From NCBI GenBank assembly GCA_965153455.1, contig OZ234497.1:20019872-20083871 (forward strand): DNA of 64,000 nt, given 5' to 3'. Below the pieces are notes generated by a model. The model saw only the letters and a list, made by a program, of their open reading frames with translations. It made no database searches and was not told the origin of the DNA. Source of the DNA: Sphagnum compactum. Its lineage: Eukaryota; Bryophyta; Sphagnopsida; Sphagnales. The position numbers and the translations under genes were made by a program. Of the stretch, positions 10,037-20,769 are shown piece by piece (position 1 is the stretch's first letter; the number at the start of each line of letters is the position of its first letter).

Positions 10037-11260
10037 GTGGAAAGGGCTATGATGAATGCCTGGCACAGTTGAAAGGCAAGGCCTGCCCTTCGCTTCTCTG
10101 ACTCCAGATGAGAAATGTGCCTGCTGAGCCCCGGAGCAATTTGATTTTTGTTGTCCATTCATTCCCAGGTCCAAGCATTGCTTGGTGCAACAAAGTTCCC
10201 TCCTCTGTGTGTGGGTTTTGCTAGTTGCTACCTACTAACTACTACGTTGCTTTGTTGTCGTTCTTACTTATTCTTTTGTCTGTGTTAAAAAGTTGACGAA
10301 GTGAATGATGCAGAATCTGGTCTATTGAAGGGTTTGCTTTTTCTACTCTTTTTCTGTGGGTTGAATCATCTTCTCTGCTCGCAGACAAATGATGAGTGCG
10401 TTCTTGGAATTTTCCTGTCCAATATATTGAACAAAATGCATTTTCTCTTGGTATTTTTTTTGGTTTCTTTTTTGCTTTGAGATATGTGGGTTGTTGGCGT
10501 TTTATGCATTGCATTCAGATATGTACAATGACGATTCTTGGTGTTTTGTCCATGGATTATTGCAAGCGGCTGTTTGGGGGGTATGCTCCCTTTGGTTTTG
10601 GTGGTTCATTGTAGTAACATGTGTGTTCGCTGGTTCTTCTTTTGGTCTATGGCGTTGAAATGCGTGTTGTCCGTTACCGTCTTGTGATTGTGATTTGCGT
10701 CGATCAACTAAAATCTGGAGAGGAGGAGGTCATGAGAATTCAGATTGTTGGACTGAAGTTTTGAGAAAATTGCCTTAGGATCAAAGTTTTTCTAATGACT
10801 TCTGAGAACCTTCACAAGGAGCTAGAGGTGGACAAAACAAGGGTTGATATTTGCAAGCAGCTACAGGACCAAATGAGGATTGGTGTTTGCAAGCAAATCA
10901 TATGGTCCTTTTGTCCTGCTACAGAGGGATGAAATTAGGTTCATTTGAAGAAGAGTTTCCTGACACCCATTACAGCAATGTCCAAGTTAGAGCTGCAATA
11001 TACATGTTTTCCATGTTTCCATTTTCCAAAATTGCTCATTGCTCAAGAGGCCCATCTATCAAATCAACATCCAAGTGGGTATAACTTACAGAAGGAGACT
11101 CAGATTTTGAATCCATGTGAATGGACTTGGGCTCAATATGAAAACAAACAAGTCCAAAAGGCTCTCCATGTTCCAACAAACAAAACAACTGACCTTGAAT
11201 TCTTGAATTGCAACCACCAGAGCTGTATGCAGGGTTCTAGAATTGCAATTGAAATCATGA
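10037..11260. other. intergenic, possibly eroded coding DNA
   Basis: Unlike the surrounding AT-rich DNA, 10800-11260 reads protein-like over short stretches in different frames. One plus-strand stretch near 11105-11235 reads EWTWAQYENKQVQKALHVPT, where VQKALHV is reminiscent of serine carboxypeptidases. This is a weak resemblance. No complete gene can be built. Confidence 0.2.
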
Positions 11261-11261
11261 A

Positions 11262-11491
11262 GGGTAAAATCTTGTGTTCACGGGACAGATAAATCAGGTG
11301 AGCACCAAGTACCTGAATCTTCTCATCTGAAAATTGCAACTGTCATCCACAATCAGTCAGAGGTGCCTGCAGTTCCACTATGGAATTCTCACAAGTACCA
11401 CCACCTCCAAGCTAACTGTGATAACTGGGCATTCAGTTATGGTGAGTATATGAGGAACTATCCAAAATCTCAGCTCTCACAAATCAGTTAA
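11262..11491 (+). pseudogene. unassigned open stretch without a start codon
   Basis: An open plus-strand frame with no ATG at its head runs to a TAA at about 11491 and reads like a real protein (for example AFSYGEYMRNYPKSQLSQI near the end). I do not recognise the family. It may be a terminal exon or a gene relic lying tail-to-tail with the acyltransferase gene. Confidence 0.25.
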
Positions 11492-11990
11492 CAAAGGTCT
11501 GTGCATGCATTGAACAAAACGGCTTTTCGCAGTAGTTGACGAGAAATGTTGCAACAGAATCCAGGCATAACATCCCACCAACCATTAACTAAAGAAAGCT
11601 GCCATCAATTCGGTGGTTCTTTGAACTAAAGGCTCTTAGAACCAGCAATAGAAAGTTTGAAGCATTACTTTGGTAGTTCATGTCAAGACATGGTGCAGGC
11701 ATATGGGCTGGTGGCTCAGGTAGAACCACAAGAAAGAAAACACACAATGCACTCATGGGTCCCATCCAAATACCCAATCACAGCCCTACCTATAGGAATG
11801 AGAGAGACTCTCATCATCTAAAAATGAAAAGAAAAAAGAAGAGATGCTTCTTACTGCTGAATATGCAACTGGTAAGAACTGCCCAAGTGACGGTCAAGCA
11901 AACTATCAAAAATATGAGACATCTACAGTGATTATGAAAATGTAACTGCACATATGGTACATGGGTACAACTCTGTAAGAATTTTATAGA

Positions 11991-14900
11991 TCAATTCAAA
12001 TCTTGCCTTCTGGAAATAACAGCTCTTTTCATCTCCTGGAGGGCATCAGCCATACATTGACACAGGGTACCTGGGTCTGGAATGAGGTCTCTGGCTGTCA
12101 TGGCAACCAAGCATGCCTTTCCAACATAGCTCTGAAAGAGAATGGATAGTGACTGCAGCCACATGAACACGTATCATCAGTACTATCTATCATACAGAAA
12201 ATGCCATGCCCTTGCAGGCATGGTAACATTGTTCAGATTCAGAAGCGCTTCCACAAAGCAAAAGGTTTCAAAGTGGATAAATAGTGTGAAGCTATACTCA
12301 CAGATGGCTGTCCAGCTGCAGTAGGGTAAATAAGGACAATGGGGTTCCCACCAAACATGACAGGCTCCATGGGTCCTGGCACATTTGAGACAGCCATTGT
12401 GGTCTGTAATGTTGTATGCTCTGTAAGCCTCGCTACTTGCTGCAAACAGGTACTTCAAAGGCATCAACATCATTATCTTCCTAACCATTAGTGAGAACAT
12501 TTGTCTGTAGAATAGTATTACCAAACCGACCACCAAACCACACATCTCATATGAACAGAAAGTTGCTAGAACTCTATATAACACAAACAACTAAGTCATC
12601 CACAGAAACAAGATTATTTTTACATGCTGAAACAATTACAGCATAGAAACCCATTGAACCCCATAGAGAGAAACAGAAAATATTGATAGATGGAGGCTGT
12701 ACAGGTGGCCCAGTCATTGCCATCAGGAGTGCCCCACTCCAGTAAGTGAATGCGCCTTCAAGCGATGCCTTCATCCGGTCACTGGTTCTCTTGGCTGCTC
12801 GTACATGATCAAGTGGATCAATAAAATGCTGGACAGAAATTGGAAAGATCAAGTATCCCAGGCGGTTTCCCCACTGTTTCTGAGATCCACCCTCCATCAT
12901 TGTTGCAAGCTCCTGTTGCAAGCCCCACAACAGAAGTGAGAAGAATGCAACCTTTTGTTTCAATAAACTACATACACAATTCAAAAAGCATTTCTCCAAG
13001 AGCTACTACCCCCTGCCTGATGCCCTACCTGAAGGCCCGGTGTCACCCTGGTGTTCTGTAATGCTGTTGCACGTATTCGTAGGTGGTTTACATTCAATGT
13101 AGTTTTCCTGTGACTGGAAACCCCATTTTGCATTGTTGGTCGGATTTGGGTTACACCATCAGTCTTTGTGTTCTTCCCTCTGGATTCTGGTTCATCTGCA
13201 AAAGTTGTTCATACCAATTTCTCCAGTTAGCTATCTACCATACTAACTTACTCAGCAGACCCGAGGGACAGTGATCAATTCTGTTTCGCATGGTCTCATG
13301 ACAACAAGTACATATCAGTTCTGTTGTGCTCAGTCTCATGAGAACAAGTATAGGCTTGCATGTTGCGCTATAACTCACAAATTAACTCAATGGAACAACA
13401 GTGAGAAAATTACCATCAGCATTACCAACATCTTTGTGGTGACCCTCCAGGTACTGATGGAGGCCTGCTCCAATGATGCCCATGAGGACATCATTTATTG
13501 TCTGCAATAAAATGATGCAGAGCTCATCAATACCAAAATCACCATCCATGACATATACACTCTTGTTGCAGTCTTTTTTTCTGAAATAAAAGGATACACT
13601 GACCAGGACGTCAGGCATGAAACAATAAATTGGAACTTACCCCATTAACAGCATCCTTCACTAAGCGCATATCATCAATGTCTATCACAGTATACATAAG
13701 ACTCTTTGGGGCCCTTTCCACACCTTGATGACCCTTGATCCTTGTGTCACTATCTTTTATCCACAAAATTGTTGCAAAATAATAGGAAAGGCCAATCACG
13801 GTATTTCGCACAAGAATGAGAGTCTTCCACAATGAGCTCAGTAGCGAAAAAGGTGGATCAGCCTTCGGGTTCTTCCGCTTGGCTGGAACTGAGGGCAGCA
13901 TGTTAGGTTGATTGACACGCCGTGTACATGCCAGTAAGAGAGACATGAGAGAAGTCCCATCACCTAAAGAATGATGCACACGAACAATCATGTGTGCAGC
14001 TGCATCTCCTGATGTCCCATTCAATATATGACACGCCCATAGGGGGCGGGAGAAGCTCATGGGTGGTGCACTTGCAAGATCCGCAACATAGGCTTCAACA
14101 AAATGCGGAGCTGCCAAGTCTTCCTCCAAGAAACCAGATGGCTCAAAAACGTGAGCATCAATGTCTACCTCTGTGGGCACCCAGACATCTATACCTTTTG
14201 CATTTTTCGTCTGCACCATCACAACCATCCCACTTGTTTCACCAACAGGTGGACATATCCTCAAGAACACCTATAAGCTTGTAGACCCTAAAATCTAATG
14301 AGTAACAATTTGCAGAAAACAGGCAAAAAGGATAGCTCCCTGCAATTTCTACTAGAGACATATCTAGATTGCAGAGAAAACTCCAGAATGACACTTTGAA
14401 GGTAACCCATGTGTCAGTACCAGCAAATCCAAAAGTAACATGAAATGCACAAGTTTGGTCATCAGATCCTCATGAGTGGGATCGCACACAAAGCATGAGA
14501 CCATCACCTTCGATATGAATAGCAGTGACTAGCTGCCATGATTCCCCCTCTGAGTTCTTCACCTGCTAGGGGTCAGAGTATTAAGAAGGCAATCTGGGAG
14601 ATACTACTCCGGAACCGCAATCTCATGCGAAAGATTTATGCAAAAAGTTTCTGGATCCTGAGTTTCACTTGCAGTAGTTCTTCTGGATGCAATGTGAAAT
14701 CATGACTGAGTGACAATGATGTTCGTGAGTACTCGAGACAATGAAATTCAACAAAGAAGAAGAGAAAATCAGAGAAGACATGTGCATAATTTCTGTTGCA
14801 GTTCTTCCAGGTGCAATGTGAAAGACTCAGATACTACCCATGTTGGCAAGCAATCAAGAGACAATGGAAGAATGCCATACTCAATCAATGGAGTCAAAGC

Positions 14901-15307
14901 AATGGGATCCACTCCTGGAAAACAAACAACAACAACAACAACAACAAAAGGGATTGAAGAATGCTGCTAACCATGACACTGTGGAAGCGCTTGTGTTTCA
15001 CCAGTGTTTCTTCCAGTGCCTGCTTAAACTCAGGCAAATTGATAAGATTCTTGAATCCAAGGATGCACATGATGTAGCAGCTCATATTAGGTTCACAGAA
15101 TAGTCGACCGCATGGTGTTACAGGCTCCTCTTCTGGTGGTTCTTCTGCTGCTTCTTCGGTTGCACTGAAGAAGTTAGTGGAAGAAACTGCAGTGGCGGCA
15201 TCTGGTTTTGTTGTTGCAATTCGTCGCAGCCTCAACAACGAGCTAACCTCGTCTGCTGCTGACTCCATCTTCTTCTTCACCTTCAATGGACCTTCGTTGT
15301 CCCCCAT
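11991..15307 (-). CDS. WSD1-like wax ester synthase / diacylglycerol acyltransferase
   Basis: This family esterifies fatty alcohols or diacylglycerol with acyl-CoA at the endoplasmic reticulum, giving wax esters or triacylglycerol. Seven exons on the minus strand have consistent phases: 15307-14972, 14210-13641, 13501-13426, 13195-13029, 12912-12703, 12439-12302 and 12131-11991, for about 545 residues. The catalytic HHSLGDG (HHxxxDG) is at about residues 191-197. Other family landmarks are TPCGRLFCEPNMSCYI near the N-terminus, TINDVLMGIIGAGL, RVTPGLQELA, WGNRLGYLIFPI, SNVPGPMEP and the C-terminal LIPDPGTLCQCM. A hydrophobic stretch LVRNTVIGLSYYFATIL follows the active site. The ATG at 15307 is the first in frame. 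Exon 3 could instead end at 13414. The ALTIH-like strand usual after GQP is missing, perhaps supplied by a 15-base microexon at 12196-12210. Confidence 0.9.
12196..12210 (-). other. candidate 15-base microexon of the WSD1-like gene
   Basis: Between exons 6 and 7 the minus strand reads gcaag|15 bases|gtatga, encoding GMAFS in phase 0. Inserted between GQPS and SYVGKA, it partly restores the strand present in most WS/DGAT proteins at this place. The acceptor (AAG) is weak. Confidence 0.3.
14455..14566 (-). pseudogene. possible duplicated or fossil exon in WSD1-like intron 1
   Basis: Read on the minus strand after a cag acceptor, this stretch gives VKNSEGESWQLVTAIHIEGD, resembling the start of exon 2 (TKNAKGIDVWVPTEVDIDAH). 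It runs into a stop soon after. Its use would break the frame unless spliced differently. Local repeats nearby (14668-14750 and 14795-14876) show that this intron has duplicated internally. Confidence 0.35.
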
Positions 15308-15349
15308 CTCACTGTCTTCTTCTTCTTGCTCTTCCTTTCCTTGAAGCAA

Positions 15350-15603
15350 AAAGCTATCTATGCTGATTATTCACCGAATGCAGGATCGAAAGCTCATGAT
15401 CCTCCGGCTCTTCTTCATGCGTCAGATCAAACCTGCTTGATCGATCTGAACAAGTAAGCAAGCACCTGTCCGCAGTCAATCCCTCCTCACAAAATCGCTG
15501 CTTCAAAGAGAGAGAGAGGAACGATTCCAGTCAAGAATTTTCCTCCCGACTTTCAACGTGTTCTCACGCTTGTCGTGATCTTCTAGCTCTTCTTTCCTCC
15601 CCT

Positions 15604-15640
<37 letters not shown>

Positions 15641-16640
15641 ATTCTCTTTCTCCACCACCTCTGCAAGCATCCGATTGTCAAATTGCGGTTCAAAAGACGG
15701 ACACGGACACAGACACAGAGAAACATAACAAGGCATTCTTCAACTCACGATCTTCTATCTTCTCACACTATCTCCACATCCTGACTACTGCATTTTCCTC
15801 TTGTTGTTCTTCTTCTTCTTGTTCTCCTTCTTCTACTTCTTCTTCTTGCCCTCGCTCTTCTTTACCAGCAAATCAAAGCCACTCGATTCACAATACACAG
15901 AAACCACAGGACACACACAGGTTTCCCTCTCCACCTCCTCCTGCTCCTACAACTTCTACTTCAAAAGACTCCTAACATTTGACGCATAGATAACAGCCTT
16001 CGCTTCCGATCCCAGAAAACTTCATAGCATAGCAAAAACAGAGCCACGCTATTATTCCTATTGTTTCCTCTTCTCCATACCACAAACAACAGAAGGGACC
16101 AAAAAGAACACAAAACCTTATTGGTGTTGTTCCTGATCTTCTTGTTCTTCTTGTCGTTCAGCTTTTTCTTGTCAGGTAGTTGTTGTTGTTGTTCTTCTTC
16201 TTCTTCTTCACTCGCTCACAAGACACTTCACGATTCGCACAATTACTGGCGCTGGCGACATTGCAGGCCTGGTTTTTTTTTTTTTTTTTGCTTTACTGTT
16301 GTTCTTCGTGAGCACGACGAGTGGCTGCTGAAACAGTGGTAGTATTCATAGAGAGCAGCAGCACGGACGCAAGTATCTCTTACTTCACGCACGCACAACA
16401 CTGCTGCTGCTGCAACAGATTTATTGCAACTGTTCCATTACGAAACCAGAAGAAGAGGAAGCAGCGACAGCGGCAACCACACAGCAAATGCAACAGCAAG
16501 TGCGCTGAATGGATGAATGCATGAATGAATGAACGAACGAACGAACGAACGAACGAACGGATCCATTTGGCCAACTGGCTATTTCCTTCCTATTGCTTCA
16601 CTCCAACATGGCACCTCGTTTTGGATCCCATGAAGCGTTT
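15350..16640. promoter_or_regulatory. 5' flank of the WSD1-like gene with microsatellites
   Basis: A CT run at 15608-15636 reads as GA toward the gene, a common feature of plant leaders. A ttcttctt-rich tract covers 15800-15850 and 16130-16210, a T run lies near 16273, and a GAAT/GAAC microsatellite at 16521-16560. The transcription start cannot be placed. No gene was recognised on the plus strand. Confidence 0.45.
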
Positions 16641-17460
16641 TTTTTCCCCTGGCGAAATTTCGCCAAAAAACCGATAAATTAAAAATTAAAAAATTCGAAA
16701 AAAAGTGATTTTGGATGTTTTCAGTCGACAGAAGTGAGAATTTTGTTTTTTAAAGGCAAACAAATCGCCAGATTCATATATTTGGTTTTCACTGTTTAGC
16801 CAATGGTGTAGGAGGATGATTAAAAACTTTAATTTATTTTATTTTTTTCGATTTATAACCAGATTTGGCTAAATCTTCCTTATGTTTAAGGCCATTATCT
16901 ACCTTTTGGCTCATGATTTATGAATGACAGAGAGCCCCGGGGTGAGAGACATTTCCAAAATGTGGAGCTGGACTCTCAACTATCCCCTCACACGGATAGT
17001 AAGGGGCCTTTACTATCACCCTAGGCCTTTACCCTACACCATAAGGCCCCTATTTGTGAGACCTTACACTTATGAGGCTCCTTGACAACTCGAGTTTCCA
17101 ATCCACAAATATCCCTCTTAGAAAAGTGGAGGGATATTGCCATAGTACCTCCCCCTAGCCTAGGCAGGCACTAATTAATTATTTCCCAATTTCCCCAAAA
17201 AAAGTCCCTGAAAAAAATACCTACAGCCTGCAATGCTGAAATCTAAAAGAAACTCTCAAGCACACTTAGCTTCATTATTATAATTTTTAATTATTATTTT
17301 AACTGCCACATGTCAAGGGCTCCAAAAAAATTTAAAAAAAATAAAAATAGGCATCTTGTTGTCGAACCAGGCTAGGTACTATGGTACTTAAGCCTACTCA
17401 TTAAGAGTGGGAGGGAGGGATCTTAGATCTTAGTCCCTTGCACTCTTATTATTGTACTTT
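16640..17460. other. intergenic repeats, diverged
   Basis: The palindrome ggcgaaatttcgcc lies at about 16653, and a degraded relative of the AGCCAAATTTGGCT family at about 16859-16875. The block at 16930-17110 repeats the phrase ggcc(t)ttac and its inversions. Nothing coding. Confidence 0.4.
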
Positions 17461-17464
17461 TTTC

Positions 17465-17604
17465 GGCCTTTGCCTACCAAGGCAAGGCTATCGTGTTTAG
17501 ATTCATTCTAGAGTATAGTAGCTTAAGGGATTTTTATAGGCCCCTAGGTAATAATAAATAATAGGTCTATTTTCATATGAGGATTTTTGAAAGATGATGT
17601 TTTG
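17465..17604 (+). mobile_element. MITE-like element, truncated copy
   Basis: Starts ggcctttgcctaccaaggc and continues with gtgtttagattcatt, gagtatagtagctta and ataggtctattttcatatga, as in the full copy at 3786-4080 (inverted). It ends after gatgttttgg, so roughly the distal half is absent. Confidence 0.65.
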
Positions 17605-17889
17605 GTTTTAAAAAATTAGCTGATTCAGTTCTTTAATGGATGGTTGCAAGCACTAATGGATGGACCTTTGAAGGAGCTTGTGAATGTTGATCCATTTTGA
17701 TTAGTGTGTTTAATTTTCAATGCTTAAAACCCGTAATAATGCAAGTTTTCACTCATTCTTATCTTCCTTTTTTTTAAAAATTAGATTATGTTATATTTCT
17801 TTCACAAATTTGCTTGGTATATTTGATGGAAACATATGTTAATTGTATGTAGATTCTTGGTTTAGTAGTTGCATATTGACAAGACTTTC

Positions 17890-18990
17890 AAAAGGCATGT
17901 TTAAAACATATGCCTTAAAAACTTGCAATTTCACCTAAAGTTTCACAATTGACTGTTGATTTCAAAGCAATTGTTATGTTATTCATCTTTCACATAAGTA
18001 GAGATCTTTTTTATTAATTTATATTATTCTAAAAGATCTTGTGAATTTCTTGTCAATAATCGATTTAAAGTTTCAAATGTTTCAAAGAAGCCAATTGTAA
18101 TACTTTTTGCATGACTCAATGTTTTGTTAAAAAATTCACAAACCAATGCAACAATGTCATGTTCTCTTTTGGATATCCAAAGATCAAAACTTGTAATAAC
18201 AACAACACAATTAGTTAGAACTAATCAGACCTATGTTTGTTTTGTCTTTTCAATTAGGTCTAATAACATGTCTTGACTAAACGTTTTCCTAGAAAAAAAA
18301 CATGAAAACAAAATTGCATTACCAAACACTTTAACTAAATATTCTCAACAGATTAAATGTGTAGATGGTTTTTAACAAGAAGACACCAAGTTTTCCAAAA
18401 ACTTTTTTTTGTGCACATTATCCTTTTTCTAAAGATCTATGACCCCAAAAAAGTTAAAGAGAGCACTCCCATTTATTATAAGCATTTTCTTTGCAAGTTG
18501 TATTTCCAATATTAGATTTTTCGTGTTGTTGTTCACTTGTTTGCATCAAAAATTTTGCAATTAATCCATGGTCTACATCCACATGTTTCTTCAATGTAAT
18601 TATACCATCACTCTTGAAATAAAACCCTATGCCTTCTTCAATCTTGTCCTTTGGTTAAAAATTGCAAAAAAATTAGACTATCATAATAAACTGCAAAACG
18701 CATCAATTGTGGGACATTGACATTCACTCTAGACCCATCATTAACATAGTAAAATGCCCAACACAAAATTTTTACTATGAAGGTTCCAACTAATTTTTTG
18801 CTTGTGCAATTTCTTCATGATTAAATGCAATGTCTCATCATCTTCTAATTGTGAACTTAGCAATGTTTCAAATATCGAACTGACCTTTTCTGTTCAATTC
18901 CCTCCTCTAATGCAAACTCACTTTCATTCATGATAATTTCATAATCCTCTTCCACATGGATTAGTTCCATAGTTTCAAGATTTGTTTATA
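17890..18990 (-). pseudogene. hAT-like transposase relic 1
   Basis: Broken minus-strand coding sequence. From about 18990 downward it reads HVEEDYEIIMNESEFALE, then a BED-finger-like region (IITLKKHVDVDHGLIAKF near 18560), then the core near 18210-18010 (SFDLWISKREHDIVALV, TIGFFETFETLNRLL, IKKISTYVKDE). This matches hAT-type/DUF659-like transposases, which read 'SFDLWMSK...ALV...ITIGLFEA...YGL..KI..YVKDEGSN'. Several stops and frameshifts make it inactive. Relatives lie at 33520-34250 (+) and 52790-54990 (-). Confidence 0.6.
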
Positions 18991-19654
18991 TATTGAGGTT
19001 GATAAAGCCAAACAATCTATTTTTTTCTGGTTTTGATAGTTATTATTATTTAGTTCCAATAAACCATACAATGCAAACAATGGAAGCAATTACATGCATT
19101 TACAAGTTCATTGTTCATTATTTTCAAAACAGTGCATAATGCAAGAAAAGTATGTCGATGAATATATGCAAGTGCAAATGAAAGTCATTGTTGTGCTTGT
19201 TTACAAAGATGGGCTAAAGGAGTGCAAGTTGAAATTATTTTTTCACTTCAAATCAAAATGCAATTTGCAATAAATGATCTTGCACAAACAAATACAATAA
19301 AAAATCAACAAACTTTGATTTACCCAAAACCCAAAACCCAAACAAAACAAAACATGCAAACAAACCCTTGCAAACAATAAAAGAACCATACAACAAAAGC
19401 AAAAACAAAACCCAACAAACAAACCAAAAGTAAAACAAATTAACCTAAGTGCAAAGGTTACTATTGTTGTAGCATCCACAATATTCCAATTGCAAGCAAC
19501 CTATACATTGGAGGGGGAAGTACTATCATCACAAAAATAGGTAAGTAAAACGAATAGCAATGCAATGATAAGTAACAACAAGGTGACTAACAAAAACAAT
19601 GTTAATACCTAAATTAACAATAAGGTGATGATAAGCAATAGTAGGGTGACAACA
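18991..19654. repeat. A/C-rich spacer and start of minisatellite in hAT-like element 1
   Basis: After the transposase relic come an AAAC-rich tract (19320-19440), the landmark ggagggggaagtac at about 19509, then degenerate units such as aacaaggtgac and gataagcaatag. The same order (cttgcacaaac, ggagggggaagtac, tandem array) is seen at 55220-56050. Confidence 0.5.
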
Positions 19655-20200
19655 ATAATAGCAGTGTCACGACCCTATCCTTGGGTTCACAATCAAGGTT
19701 AAAGCAAGACAAAGTGAAAGGGTTGAAAGTCAAATAAGTAATATGACTCTTAACCACATAAATTCAGGAAACAAAAGTTAAATAACATCTAATGGGGGTG
19801 TATGACATGGTGTTGGAAAGCTCTTGAAGATAATTACAAGATAGAGTGGTTGCATGTCCAAAAGCACTTGAAGCAAGGGAAATAGGTGGCCTCAAAATGT
19901 GAAATAACAAGAGTCCCAACTTTGGGACATTTATGTAGCCTTCATGGAAATGCACAAAGAATACCACAGGGAGCAAGGCAATGGCCTCCTCCCAAGTTTA
20001 CTCCATGAAAATGTAACAAATCCAAACTAAATTCATGATCCAAAAGTGATTCCACTTGCATTAACCATCTCGATTGTCTTGCTTGTGCAAATGACATGTA
20101 TGTAAGGTGTTCATGACCTTTTCATCTCGTCTTAGTCCCCATCTCTAAGCTCCTACATGCCCGCCTAACCCCCAAAGTGCATGGAGTTAAAAAGTGCACA
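19655..20200 (+). repeat. dispersed repeat block D, copy 1
   Basis: Begins near gtcacgaccctatccttggg, contains gttggaaagctcttga and gagtcccaactttggg, and ends near cttagtccccatctctaagctcc and cccccaaagtgc. The same landmarks in the same order occur at 56630-57540 and 53560-54370, and inverted at 32870-33390. It appears to be the non-coding end of the hAT-like element. Confidence 0.6.
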
Positions 20201-20259
20201 TTAAATTGTATTTGCTACAACTTTGGGGATTGACAAGGCAATTACCTTGATACCATCTT

Positions 20260-20760
20260 GACAAGCCTAAGGACAGATCAAATATGGCAATGACAAACAA
20301 CGTAATGTAACAACGAACAATACAAGGTGACAATGAATAACTACAAAACAATGATGACAATAACATAAGGTGACAATGAACAACATCAGGCGACAACCAA
20401 CAACAACAAGGTGATGACATTAACACAAGGTGTAACTACAAGGTGAAGACAAACAACTAGAAGGTGACAAGGTGATGACAAGTAGTGCATAACAACGACC
20501 AACAATTACAAGCCAACAACAATAACACAATGCTACAATCAACAACTACAAAATAATGACAAGTAACACAAAGCAACAATGAACAACTACAAAACAACCA
20601 CAAGTTTTGTAAAACAACAATTACAAGGCAATGATAAAAAATAGCAAGAAAACTAGATGAACAATTGCAAAACAATGATAAGGAACGCAAAAGAAAAACA
20701 AGGTGGCAATGTTCAACAAAAACAAAAACAAGACAACAAGAAACACAATTAAACAAGTGA
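20260..20760 (+). repeat. degenerate minisatellite, (g)tgacaa...aacaac units
   Basis: Loosely repeated words such as aaggtgacaatgaacaac, actacaaaacaatgatgac and gtaacacaa cover the block. It gives long but spurious hydrophobic Leu/Cys/Val reading frames on the minus strand. Related units on the other strand lie at about 57780-57950 and 58680-58800. Confidence 0.65.
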
Positions 20761-20769
20761 AAAAAAAAA

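Noticed and set aside
10945-11292. 115-codon plus-strand frame as a serine carboxypeptidase
   Set aside because: Only the phrase VQKALHV supports it; no catalytic Ser/Asp/His motifs were found, so it is noted only as possible eroded coding DNA.
20457-20756. 99-codon Cys/Val/Leu-rich minus-strand frame
   Set aside because: Shadow of the tgacaa/aacaac minisatellite.
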